A stretch of 64,000 nt of DNA, from the NCBI GenBank assembly GCA_030762175.1, contig CM060833.1, forward strand, positions 72,269,501-72,333,500, in the 5' to 3' direction. The stretch is from Metallyticus violacea. Its lineage: Eukaryota > Arthropoda > Insecta > Mantodea > Metallyticidae. The notes below the pieces were generated by a model. The model was given only the letters and a program-made list of their open reading frames with translations, was not told where the DNA came from and made no database searches. This document shows positions 35,356 through 47,340 of this stretch, piece after piece; the first letter of the stretch is position 1; each line of letters opens with the position of its first letter. The position numbers and the translations under genes were made by a program.

Positions 35356-36488
35356 TCACTTCTGTTAGATCGTCACCTAAAACGCTTTCGTAGTTTAACT
35401 ATTCTATTTTTGCAGTGAGGCTCCAAAATGGCTAAGATCTCTCTTTCCTGAAACCGTCGTTCTTAGGAACCATGTTTTTCAACGCTCTACCCTTGGTTTA
35501 TGGGAGGTATTTACCTCCGTACATTTAAAACTGAACTTATGAAAGATTTTATAAAAGCAATTTATAAAAATTATACTACATTTATGTATTTGAAATCAAA
35601 ATTCCCCAACGTTAAGTATGCAAAACTGAAAGAAGAAAATAAGATCAGTCATTAATTATGACAATTTTACAAATTTTTAAATTTACTGGAAAAATATCCT
35701 GTAAACATTAAAAATAATTTTTTCTGGTTATCTTGGATATCATAAAAGAGAAAATTATCGTGAAATAGTGAGTGATATTTTGAATTGATACAAAGTTTTG
35801 GATGCAAAATGCCTTTAAACTTCGCTTCTTGGACTCTCCCTTAAACTTCTTCCCAGATTGTGGCTGTCAGCGATGAACTTGTTAAGCAATTTCATTAGCA
35901 GATTTCTACAATGGAAAAGAGATACGGAGACAAATGAAGTCTTTGTATGCTGAACCATGAAGAGAGACATCCCAGGGTCAAATAGGACTGAAAATCATTA
36001 TATACAACTTTTAGTTAGCCCCAAATGAGACATATATTTTACCGTTTAGTGGTGTGCAAGTATTAATTTTGCAAAATATTTCCCACATAAAAATCCTGCA
36101 TAATAGAAAAGTTTAAAAAAATTTTGAACCTAACATGAAAAAGACACTTTAATTCAGTTGACTTTCTTCTTGTGAAAGAGAAAGATTTTATTTTGTAGAC
36201 TAGTGACATGGCTGGCGACTGCCACTTAGAATATGTAGAATGCACAATTAATAGAGCATAATGAATAAATAATATTTAGAGTATAAAGCGGAAATCGGTG
36301 TCATAGTAACATAGAAGGCAATTCGCGATCTTTGGTAACAAATTCAAACAGGACTTCCAGAGACCTTCCACAGTTCGCGTCTTCTGTTTCCAATAACCCC
36401 AAAATATAAATGCATTGACAATGCGTTAGATGAATTAACAGGAATGTCTCTGTAAGGGATAGAATGTATTCCCATTTCTCTCTCCATT

Positions 36489-36541
<53 letters not shown>

Positions 36542-38500
36542 CCAGTTGAAGCAAAATGGCTTTAGCCTTTCTTGAAGTTAAAATTCAGGTTGATAATTGA
36601 AATTCACATTTGTAACTGAGAAACAATTAAATGTCTCTCTGTGTTGTTCAATTCGGACCAGAGACATTGGCCTTTAACCTTCGGAATTATCGGAGGTATG
36701 GCTTGGAGGCTGGTGGTGAATTTACCTGTTTCTTGTCCTCTGCAATAAGCGCTTTTCTAATCTGCTCTATTTTGTTAAGCACACGTGAGATACTTTTTTA
36801 GGAGATGGTAAAACTGCGCCTCTTTTTTTTTTTGTTTAATAAACACATAATAAGAGTATTTGGAATCGGAAAGGGCGGTGACGCACCCTTCCCTTCATAT
36901 TTTCGGTGCTAAGCATGAGAACTGAACTACAATACACTATCCAGTCCTCATACTGTCGAAGAAATATTTGCTTCTGCAGGTTTAAGTGCAGTACTACTGT
37001 AAACTTCTAAATTTGTTACATAAATTGCAAAGAACCTTCCGTATTTAGAGATAATCAGAAATTTTCAGTTCCATTAAATTTCTTCTCTCGCAAATATTTT
37101 ATGATAAAGGGGTACAAATACAATATAAATGTAAAAATTCCTACTGTAATTATACATTTTTATCTTATGAATATTTTGCACATGTAGTGTATTTCTGGTC
37201 TTAATCTTTTCTCTCATTTGATAATAAGGTTCACGTAAGTTGGCACTTAACACATGCTCCTTTCCGTGTAAATTTCTCAGTTACAATCCAAAAAGCAAAA
37301 TTCACTCTGGTATCTTTCGAGTGCTTTTCAGCTTGAGATTAAATGTAGATCCGGACTTGTTTGATTTTTGTTTCTTGAAGACGTTTTTATTTTTTAAATT
37401 TGTTTTTAGATGATAGTAAAATTTGCTATATAACATCAAGTCATCAGGTCATTAGAACTGAGAGGAATATTATTTCCAAAGGTTGAATTATCTGGTGTTT
37501 AATTAATTTTATATTTCAAACTCAATTACTTTTCCCGTATTATTAAATTCTGTTTAGATACATAAGAAAGTTTCAGTACCTTAGATAAAATATATTTTTC
37601 AGTCATCTGCGTGATTAGTACAAGCGATTTCATATAAATTCTCTTCTTTGACTTTTACAAAGCATTTGCAAGGAGAAAACGACAAAGAAACCACGTATCA
37701 AAATTGTATCATGTACTCGTATCTGATCGAAAATGTAACATTGTTAAGTGATAACGTTATGCATCTAGAGCTTAGCTGAAAGAAGTGCAAACTTCTAAGA
37801 ACTTAAAATATAATGAACCGTTATTCATTTTGTCAAATAAAATCATTAAGTTCTTGTAAAGGGAGGGACAAAAAGCACACACTTTTTCAAACACAAAAAG
37901 AAGACTCTTCTCTCTTACATTTTCCTCTTCCAATGGTACTATTATTAAAAAAGTAAGTGTAACGAATTATTGAAGGCATTTCTCCTTGCCTAGCAATAAA
38001 CAAAACTGCTTTTGAAAACTGTCATATGAAAAAACTATAATCAATATAGCGCGATAGCTGCAAATCTGGGATTTACTACTAATGCCTTTCAATAAATTAC
38101 ATGCTACACTATGTATGTAATTTTAAATTATCCACATCTATTTATTGCAGATAGGTAGTCAATAAATTTTAAATAACATTTTCAGTTCCATAAAACGTCA
38201 AATGCACTAAATAATTTAACGAGAGTTTAATGCACTAAAAATATTTTAACATCTAATTATATATTTTCGATTTCAGATTGGAATAAAAATTAGTTCCGGG
38301 GAACATATCGTATATAAAAGCTAATTGAAATCCACCGGAATTACGTTGGCGGAATGATAATTAGCCTTCGCACAGAGGGCAATTATTTTTTCACAGTTTG
38401 AAACTAAGATCTTTTAGTTGGCAGCTCTGAAAATATAACAATATTTGACAAATGTTTTATTAGTTATTGTCGAAAGGAAAATTATTTCCTATATGTTTAA
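35356..38500. other. Non-coding DNA downstream of the LTR fragment
   Basis: A short ATG frame (MAKISLS then stop) near 35427 is the only trace of what might have been a gag start. Otherwise AT-rich sequence with a 48-nt poly-A tract, and no pol motifs in any frame examined. Around 38295-38320 an inverted TTCC-GG-GGAA and a TATATAAAAG sequence lie close together; this is not enough to call a promoter. Confidence 0.45.
36493..36540. repeat. Poly-A tract, 48 nt
   Basis: Uninterrupted A run, the longest homopolymer in the window. It may be the 3' tail of a plus-strand retroposon, but no body to its left is recognised. Length should be treated with caution because assemblers misjudge long homopolymers. 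Confidence 0.92.
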
Positions 38501-39790
38501 ATGGACAATATTGAACTACGCGCTGTTATTACTGTGGTTTATTCAAAAGGACTGAAGGGAGTAGAAATGTTTGAAGTGATGTGTGATTAGGTAAAAGTGC
38601 TCTGTCATATGCGACTGTACAAAATTGGGTAGCTGAATTCAAAAGATGACAAAAAATGAACATAACTCGGGACGCCCAAGTGTCACTTTAGAAGGCATAA
38701 TCACAGGTAATATCACAAGAGAGTCTGAGATTGCCGATGTTTTCACGAATGTATTAGGACTATTTCCCGAATAAAATAAGAATTTAAATATAACTCCCGC
38801 AAACTTGGCCTACAAAATTGTAAAAAGTGCATATTTGTATTGTGAATACGTAACCTTTTCAAATCATTTTGCAACAGTTGAATGTCGATTGTCAGTAATG
38901 CCAATAGAGAGGAGCCAAATACGGGTTTAGGAGTATTTCATGAATAGAATAAAAATAAAAGATGTGTGTGTGTGTGTGTTTTAATACATTTGATATTTGC
39001 GCACAGAATATTAACAATTGTATAAGATGTTATACTTATGAAACCGTAAGACTGGAGTAGATGAAAGTCGACTATTACAATCGTTATCTTTCTATTTACT
39101 AATACCAACAAAGAAAAACAAAACAGAGATATAAGTTTACCATTCTGAAAAATGTATTTATTAAAAAGTTTGATTGCTTAAGCAGTTATTTTTGCGTAAT
39201 TTACAAAATGATTTCAGACGGTTTGGCTGAATACGCAAACACAATTGTAAAGTGGATACATTTAAGTTAGTTAAATGTACCGCCTGCTAGCAAAAGTGGT
39301 CAGTGATGCTTTAGAAAAATTCAAACGATTCTCTGCATCAATTCATCACTACCGAATCAGTTTTCTGGGATGCAAAACTGATTCTGGTGGTCAATTGTCT
39401 TCCAAAAGAGCAAAGTATAAATAGTGAATATTATGCTTAGCTCCTGAAAGAGTCACACTAGAGTTATAACAAAAGAAGTCACATTAGTGGTAAGTTTTCC
39501 ATTAGGATAATGCACGCCCTCACACTAGAGTTGCTTCAAATGCTAAGATCAATGATTTAAAGTACGAATTGATTCCGCGCCCACCTTAAACAGCGTATGT
39601 GACTTCCTCCAACTTCCATTTATTTCCTTGGGAGGATGGAAATTTTCGACTCAGGAAGAAGTCAGCGCTGATGTGGGTGCTAACTTTCCAAATCTAGAGG
39701 AAAGCATTTTTTGTGATGAAATCAAGTCAAAATTTATTGCAGCGTCGGGATACTGAAAACATAAACCGATTTGTTATTGTTAGGTTAACA
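38501..39790 (+). pseudogene. Third mariner transposase, heavily decayed
   Basis: The start is MDNIELRAVITVVYSKGLKG at 38501, a typical mariner N-terminus, followed after stops by SYATVQNWVAEFKR and a helix-turn-helix remnant (SEIADVFTNVLGLF). The middle third, which should hold the first catalytic block, is unrecognisable and includes a TG microsatellite (38963-38979). The end is recognisable again: VFWDAKLILVVNCLPKEQSI with NSEYYA, remnants of the DNAPAH block (IMHALT region), LKYELIPRPP, and GGWKFSTQEEVSADVGANF, LEESIF. The total span of about 1.29 kb is that of a whole mariner. No terminal inverted repeats were identified. It is the oldest of the three mariners. Confidence 0.8.
38963..38979. 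repeat. (TG)n microsatellite
   Basis: Eight TG units within the decayed mariner. Confidence 0.9.
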
Positions 39791-40124
39791 ATTTTCAAAC
39801 CGCACTCGTACAACTGCGTCATGGATAATTAATATCATTATATTTACACAAAAGAGGAAGTTATTCTGCTTTTTGCTGATTAGTTCATTTGCGGAATGTT
39901 CTGGCGCTACAAATACTTTGCCATTTATTTTTTTTTAATGCCATCCCATTGTTCTCATGAATTCGTGGGCATTTCCTCCTGGCATCGTAGTATTGTAACG
40001 TACTTCTGAGGCCGGAAAACTCATAGACCACTGCTACTTTATCCCAGAAGAAATGATGGTAAAGATGATATAGATATGGTGCACCAGAGGCTCTTAAACC
40101 TATGGGTAGCTAAGCGTGGTTTAT
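39791..40124. other. Non-coding DNA
   Basis: No feature recognised between the mariner fossil and SINE B copy 2. Confidence 0.5.
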
Positions 40125-40293
40125 AGGGATGGATGAAATGATAGCGCAAATGAGCTCGGAGTCCTTGGCGCCTTGAAGCTTTCTGAGTACCTTCTTAATA
40201 GTGTAGGGAAAACTTCAATAAAAACTTGAACTGATCGGAAATAAAACCGAGACCTCCGGATTTAGTGAATGCTACCATTGGACAACGGAGTGT
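40125..40293 (-). mobile_element. SINE family B, copy 2 (minus strand)
   Basis: From 40293 on the minus strand: CACTCCGTTGTCCAATGGTA (A-box region), TCCGGAGGTCTCGGTTTTAT (a degenerate B box), GATCAGTTCAAG, then AGAAGGTACTCAGAAAGCTT, AAGGCGCCAAGGACTCCGAG and CTCATTTGCGCTATCATTTC. Order and spacing match copies 1 and 3. The 3' section with GCAGTCAAAGCG found in the other copies is missing. Confidence 0.75.
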
Positions 40294-42189
40294 CTAAAGA
40301 CTATGATAAGTTATCGTCTCGCTTAAGTATCTCATTTTATCCGTTTTAAAACAGGAAACTGTAGAAGGTTGTTTTAAAAGAAACAAAATTAGAATAAAAC
40401 TGCAGTTCCCCCCACCCCTGAAATGTAATAGAACATGGCTTTCAGGCAGATGAATGTTGCTTTATACGTCTTATTTTTCTAGACTCCGATATCTTATTCC
40501 ATTGCCCTAACTGTATGTGTAAATTATTTCATTCCTTAAGCAATAAATAGATTATTCTTAAAAAATCAACAGTTTGTAGCTGTCTCGAAGATATCTTAAA
40601 TGGTGCTAACGTCTTCAGTTATTATTTTATTTAACAGCTAGGAAGGGACAAGGAAGACGTTGTTAACAAAAACCCATTCTTTGTCTCAGGAAACCATCCA
40701 TTTAAAGTAACAATTGTTAGCTGTAACACCAAGGATAAGTCACAGGGTATGCAGACTTGTCCTGCAGACTGTAGACAGATGTATAGAAAACAGTGTTTAT
40801 TTTATAAACTATATACATTCAATTTTATAAGAATCCGTTATGTGGATCCGGAGACCGTACATGCTACTATACTGGGGACAGTATAAGAATACGATAATGA
40901 TACTTTTTTTTTTAAATATTAACACACAAATTATTACATTACATGAAAAAACACACCTATTCCCTTTCTATTTATACGTCTTTACATCACAATTATGCGT
41001 TATTTAAACACACATAGCTTCTAATTAGGAGAACTTTACATAGAAACTAGCCCAGCTTTGACCAATTTTCATCCTGAGCAAGCAACTCCCATCAACAAGC
41101 TAACCTACCCCTATTCGAGTATGTAAACTTGGCTCCAAGATTCACCCGCCAATGTAATAGGCCGTAAATTTAGCACTCAGCTATGGCCTGGAGAGCAGTG
41201 TTTTTTCCATAGTCTTTTACTCGGGGGTAGGGTGAGGGGCGAAATCATCATACGAGGTGCAAGGAATTTTTAATTCTCGAACGAGCACGCTGGTTTTACA
41301 TTGCAAGCAGCGTGTGGTGCACTTAACAATCTACCTTAAAGTATTTGTTTTAATGAGTCGCAAGCATACACTCTTTACCATGTGCTATAAATGACAATAT
41401 TAGCTATTTTTATAGTCAAGGAACTGGAAACAATATAGATCGAAGTAAAACAATCTATTTGTAAACTGTCCGTGGAAAAAAACGATTTACGTGCCACAAT
41501 TTTTATTTATTTATTTTTTTTTTTTCCTCCTTTCATGGAGATCGGTATACGAGATGTGCCATTACCAATAATCTGATAAAGGGTAATTGTGCCTACCGAT
41601 ACTTCTTGTTGTCCAAAAAGCGCTTGTTAGATCATACGTTATACAGTTTCCAAGGGAACGATACAGGTATCTATGAGTATACAATAAATTGATACAAAGA
41701 AGTATCTAAGTGATATTGAGAAATGAGCTACTTTCCATTTTATTAGGAAAGGTACAAAACTTCAAAATCTTTCAAATATGGACACGTACAAACTCTTAAG
41801 TACTAAGAAAGGATTTTCTGTACAGAAAAAAGAATAATCTTCTATTTATATTAAGAATTCATGAATGCAAAATACGATAAATATTGTGAAAATGTTTTAA
41901 TTGATTCTATTTTGTGAGCAAACTTAGCCTGAAATAAAATTATGCAAAGACTTTAGATGCTATATTCTTTAAATGTTCTTATTCGTTATGTAATATTCAC
42001 GTGTTTATAAGTTATGATAATGATATTTATTTTGATAATCTTATCATGTTTCAATAGTTTTCGAACAGTATGGCGGGAAATGGGAGGAAAAGGGAACTGA
42101 TTGATTAGGTTGGATTATAAATTAATTAGCGGAGCGGTATCTATATGGGTGGGTGTTAATTGATTTTAATTTTGATTAATTTGGTGTTA
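40294..42189. other. AT-rich non-coding DNA
   Basis: No gene or repeat family supported. Confidence 0.5.
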
Positions 42190-43160
42190 AGGATAAATTG
42201 CACCTCAGGATTTTATCACCCCTGGCTAGGAGAATGGAGCGGATAAGGAAGGATAAGGAATTTTCTAAGGACGATCTATACAAAGGGATGTTCCTGTGGC
42301 TGGTGTATCCTCGCCCTCCTTCGATCTTCTGGCAGGTCCTATTTCTCCTGGCCTGTACCTACTCCAAGTACACAATTGTTATGACAGTCTTCTCAACCTG
42401 TTGCCCTTTTTTACATAGTGGTATTTTAGTCGCTAACCACTGCGAACAGGGAAAGGGAGAATGGGAAGAGATTCACATACGAAATGAGGATGCGATGACG
42501 TCACTCGCAAATTGTTTATTTTTAAAATTTCACTGAGAGTACCAGCAGATCGAGAGCTCGGATACAAAGACTACTGATATACACATGTGTATAAAGCTCG
42601 AGAGAAATCTTGCCTGTCCAGGTTTGTTAAAGATCAGTGAATTTCTACCCGCGGAATTTAACGTTAAGTTAAGTGTCCAGACAAATAAAACTGCGAAATA
42701 CAAACTCGTTGAGCCACTGGAAGACACACTGCGAACTGTAAAACGTGAAAAATTGCCTCCAGCAGAACAATCTCAGCCTCTGTTAATAAAACTTCAGTCG
42801 TTCGGTCGTGTGTCTCATTATCCAGTTGCAATTTTCAAAATATTTCCTCATTGGCCGGTGATCTCGCGCCGTTTATACTGAATCGAATCAGACCGTTCCT
42901 GAGTAGCGCCAATTTCTGGACATCTGTTGCTACCCACATCCCTCCAGGTTATGAGATCTGGTCTAATGGCACAAACTTCGAAAACAAGTTTGAAGGACTT
43001 TCTTATTATTCTCGCGCAGCCTTCCTATTCTATGACTTTGGCTATATTTCTCTTCGAACCCTCGTTTTAAGGTTTTAAACAGGGTCTTTCGGCCTTGAAT
43101 TTTTGCTCGCAGAGAACTTTTATGGCCTCTCCGCACCCTAGCTTGGTTCTGTACTCTAAG
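42190..43160 (+). promoter_or_regulatory. GC-richer segment with CRE and TATA motifs, possible promoter or LTR
   Basis: About 1 kb stands out by base composition. It contains a perfect palindromic CRE, TGACGTCA, at 42496-42503 and a TATAAA at 42590-42595, an arrangement often seen in promoters. Three open frames (42198-42536, 42585-42881, 42851-43078) encode nothing I recognise. It could be a host promoter with first exon, or an LTR of an unrelated element; no primer-binding site or second copy was found to support the latter. Direction is assumed from the TATA box only. Confidence 0.3.
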
Positions 43161-46100
43161 GTTCAAGTATTTTGAGGGAGGGGAAACATATCGAAGTTAC
43201 AGATGTTGCTTCTTCTCTGGAATTTCTAGCTAGTTTCCACTGACGAGTAAGCTAAAATCCTTGATCCCAATAAAACTTTTTCCTCCTTATAATACTATTG
43301 AAAATTATAGATATTAGTACACAATTCAAGGAGTCTCGGCGGGTCTAATAAGTTGCATATGAATTCAATCTCTTCTTCTCCCAATGCTGCGCCTTATAAT
43401 CGACTATAGCTCGACAAAGCGCTGAAGTTTTGTGACACGATGTCAGAGGGAAAGGAAGGGAAATCTAGCATGTAACTATATGCAACACGATTTATTTATT
43501 GTTTTATATACTATTCGCTGTATCGGGTAACTTTTTAGTCTTGAGGAATTTTGGAGTGTCCTTTATGCCACTCTTGCACTACCTAAGCTGAATGACCTAC
43601 GATAAAGTTCTATTCTATGCGCATTTCATGAGAATCAATAATATTATCCAGTTGTTCTCTTTACTACTACGCGTGCATGTGTACCTTAGCGTCACTATTT
43701 AACTCTTAACTATAACACAACAATATCTTTCCGACAGTCTAACCGCAATATAACGTTCTGTAGTTCTCATCATGTAATGTCTGGCTTTCTTTCAACAAAC
43801 ACTGTTTCAATTTCGCGTCTTAATGCCATCGAGTCTCCCACTATTAATTCACTGACTGATAATTTGATATCTACGCTCAACTCACATGTTACCGCTAACT
43901 GTTATTTTCTGTAGCTATATTAGATCACTTGATATATTATTCTCTGTCAATATTCTCCTATTTGTATCAACAGTCGTGTACTATTCGTCGTGTCATCTGC
44001 CGTACCATTCTCATGTCATGTACCTTCCCGGGGCCTCGAAATCTTTAAAGTTTTATATACAATAGAGTCGTCCGGTCGTGACGCTAAATATAACCTTTTG
44101 CAACATTACTTTTGAATAGATTTTGACTTTCACTTATTCCATAGGATTTTCTACTGGTTAATATTTATACAAATAATCTTCCCATATTTTCCTATTGGAT
44201 GAAATCTTAGATATTTATTCGCTCTGACTTCTTTCATTGGATGTGCTTTTGAATCTTTAATTTCTCTGTTTACTTACTACGTACTGTCCAACTGCTCTAT
44301 ATGGGTGTTATTCAACTCACACGGTATTATTCAGAGAGGTTTTTATTACACAGTGTATTCCCTAATCTAACAAAATACTGACATTTTTGCCCGTTTGCAT
44401 AAAAGAAACTCTCTGACCTTCCTTGCCATATTGTCATTCCTCAAGGCGCAGCGTAAACGCTTGTTATTCAACATAAGCATACAAAAAAGATATAGGTCCT
44501 TGGGTTTTCTTGCTCAAATAAAAATATAACATTATTTCTTACTCTTAAAGTTCCGATAACAAACTTCTCTTTTCATTAAATAAGAAAATAAATACAGTGA
44601 CCTAAATGTATACCATGTTCAATACAAGTTACACAAATTAATTACAATATATGTTTTTGATAATTGGTTATTATGGTATTATGGTAATCTAGGGATTGAA
44701 GATATTAATTGCTGCTTCAATGTTTGCTGATTTCTGATACTTATATATTTTCTGAAGAAGCACTACTAGTACTTACATCTTTTCAAGGCTTAAAAGTTTC
44801 GCTTCATGTTATACTTTGGTTATTATTAATAAAGTATCATCTCACAATATATGATATGACGGTTTTAAATAAAATAAAACGTTAACTTAAAAGTGGATGT
44901 TAACTAAAGCACACAACTTAAGTTACTCCTATTGACTGACCGGTCTCTTTACTTTCATATCAACATGGAATATAGTTCCTCGTATTAATTAATAATGCCC
45001 CACTATTTGTATAAATTGATTGTTTTTTCTATTTACCTGTAGCATTTTAGCATACTGTGAAATCTCGGTTTACATTTCTGTGAAAACCAAACTGTTTTAT
45101 AAACACAGTTGTTTTCGTTTATTATTATACTGCAGCTATATTACTCATTATCAACAGAGATTCAATTATCATTGCAAGCGGCAGGAGAGTTTGTACTAAT
45201 CTTTCGTTTATCAAACATAAACAATGCGAATCATTGAAAATTTGTGAAAAGAGCATTGTTTTAAATATTTTTCATAAATTTACTGAAAAAAGCTTCAGAT
45301 AAACTCCCATAAAATAGTTAACAAAATGCCGAATTCACAAATATTTCTGCATATGTTGTTTATAGTGCAAAAAATAATGATCAATGAAGAAACAATAAAT
45401 TTATTTATACAGCACCGAGAAGTAAGTACAGTATTCTGGCGAAGTGATGTCGTTTTGTGAGAATGTTTTGAAGTCTCAGTTTTACTCAATTTTACCCTAA
45501 AGTGGAAATGTGAAACTTCTGGGAAATAAATAGAAATATAGGACACTCACAACAACTAAAATAACAAGAAATATTCCCCAAAATCTACCTCTTAAGTCAG
45601 AAACAAAATTTTAACACACAATTTTTCATGTAGCATGTGCTTTTCTTGTAAACATTTCATTTACATTCATATTCTAGTCTTTTTTCTTGCATGACTTTTC
45701 TAGACTTAGACCTCTAAGAGTAGCTCAGTGGAGCTGCAATTGCTTTTTTGAGCGCCGAAGTGCCCTCAACACAAATATTGCTATTATATCTTAGGTCAAC
45801 TTCATATTGAGTCCTCTATGTTAGACTTTCTTTGATAATGAAATTAGCTATATTTTGCAACAATTCTGAATAAATAAACAATTCAAAAGTATCGGCATCA
45901 TTCTTTATGAACTTAGCAGTACCTTAAGGGCCTGGTCAAATGAACGTGGTATCATATCTTGGTATTCTTCCAGTTTCATAGATGGCATAGGTGAAAATCG
46001 ACGACCATTTTTTCCTTTTCATGTGCATGTTCTTAGAACATGTGTATACTCACTCACAATTCTCAATATTGAAACAGAACAACTGGAAAAAGTGTCTGTA

Positions 46101-46259
46101 ATCCTGTCTATACCGGGATTAAATTTTTCCAATCATCAGCTACATCATGGAGGGAAAAGTGCAAGTGAGAGAAAATACTTCCCCGCTATCAAGCCTCGCT
46201 GGCTCGCTCATTGGCCAGTCAGAAGCGTTAAAGTAACGCTCGCTGTTGCCACATTAATT
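43161..46259. other. Non-coding DNA, pyrimidine-rich on the plus strand
   Basis: No coding region is supported. From about 43240 to 44500 the plus strand is noticeably rich in C and T with few G, a strand asymmetry unlike the flanks. Minus-strand frame 45295-45546 has no recognisable domain. Confidence 0.4.
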
Positions 46260-46399
46260 CATACGGATCACTGAGCAGCACACGTCTCAGTCACTCTATG
46301 GAACAGATCACACCTAATTTAGAGAACGGCAGCGAAGAAAACCGAGCCCAATTCTAGTCAACTGATGTAGACAAATAATTACCACGTTCTTCATGCCGG

Positions 46400-46678
46400 T
46401 TTTTTTTTTTTTTTTTTTTTTTTTTCCCGGGCGCTCTTGCCATTCAAATCAGGGTGTGAAACGGCCGACAAATTTTGCTCAGAGACCTCTTCTTTCAGGC
46501 TCGAGGTTCTTTATCGTACCGTAAATGTACGACACGGGATCCAAGGCTTTACTTCCCTTCCGAAGGAAGCCATACTTAGGATTTTTACGTCCGAAAAAAT
46601 CCACCGGTCCTGACCGGGATCGAACCCGCGACCTTGGATTTAGGAGGCAAATATGGTTACCACTACACCACCAGGACC
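46400..46678 (-). mobile_element. SINE family A, copy 5, inserted in the fold-back arm
   Basis: A near full-length minus-strand copy, with tRNA head at the right (GGTCCTGGTGGTGTAGTGGT, GCCTCCTAAATCC, CGGGTTCGATCCC) and a poly-A tail seen as T27 at 46400-46426. It lacks the terminal stem section of copy 1. Flanking CTTCATGCCG (46389) and CTTCATCCG (46681) look like an imperfect target duplication. It splits the left arm of the fold-back. Confidence 0.9.
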
Positions 46679-46812
46679 AACTTCATCCGACCTGGTGGCT
46701 AAGTTGGTTCGAAAGTTATGCTTCTATCGAGAAAGTAATGGGTTTAATTTCCCCAAGGGAAATTTTTTTTAAGCTTCATAATTTGTCTACACTTTTCTTA
46801 CTCTACTGAATA

Positions 46813-47002
46813 TAGTTAATCACATTCAGTATACAGCGAAACTCAATGTAAAAAGTAAAGGAAATAAATTATATGGAAAAAGGCACAAACTTTTAACAGT
46901 CTAATAGTTCATCTCATTCAGTATACAGCAAAATTAAATGGGAAACTGTAATGTAGTAAAGCAAATAATTGATACGGGAAAATGCATACGCTTTTAACAA
47001 TA
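46813..47002. repeat. Diverged tandem pair, about 92-bp units
   Basis: Units start TAGTTAATCACATTCAGTAT (46813) and TAGTTCATCTCATTCAGTAT (46905) and both end near CTTTTAACA. Similarity is obvious but with several indels. Confidence 0.75.
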
Positions 47003-47340
47003 CAAGTTTTGCATTTTTTAACCTATCATAACCTAAATTTGCAACATACATGAAACAAAAGAAATTGCAACGTAAGCTTTGTTCTTCCTTAAGAATTTAA
47101 CTTTATTATAGTAAGAAAAGTATAGAGAAATAATGAAGATTAAAAAAACTTTGTCTCTGAGGAAATCGAACCCACTACTCTACCATTAATAGCATAATGC
47201 TCTATCCAACTGAGTCATCAGGCCGGCATTAAGAATGTCGTAATTATTTACCTATATTAGTTGTCTGGAATTGGGCTCGGTTTTCTCCCTTGCCCTCCGC
47301 TGCCGTTGTGATAGGAAGCGTGACTTTTTCAGTGGGTGAC

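Larger units (their letters stand above)
46260..47340. mobile_element. Fold-back element with tRNA-like sequence in both arms
   Basis: The left arm (about 46325-46830 without its SINE) and right arm (47305-47090 on the minus strand) are inverted copies: AAAACCGAGCCCAATTC at both outer ends, AAATAATTAC, a tRNA-like segment, then a shared CTTCAT(A/T)ATTT and ACTTTTCTTACT at the inner ends. Each arm holds a tRNA-like block. The right arm is better preserved: GACTCAGTTGGATAGAGCAT and GTGGGTTCGATTTCC are good A and B boxes of tRNA-Ile or Asn type; the left arm has GGCTAAGTTGGTTCG and ATGGGTTTAATTTCC. The loop (46813-47002) contains a diverged tandem pair. SINE A copy 5 is inserted in the left arm. 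It may be a true fold-back or two inverted tRNA-derived SINEs. Outer limits are approximate. Confidence 0.55.

Noticed and set aside
39940..40000. Further copy of SINE E
   Set aside because: Only CCCATTGTTCTCATGA is shared with 15650; too short to count.
42198..43078. Series of ORFs as a gene
   Set aside because: Three frames overlap or change without splice sites and show no domain; kept only as a compositional island.
47150..47226. Functional tRNA-Ile/Asn gene (minus strand)
   Set aside because: A and B boxes are good but acceptor stem pairing is poor, and a homologous block lies in the opposite fold-back arm.
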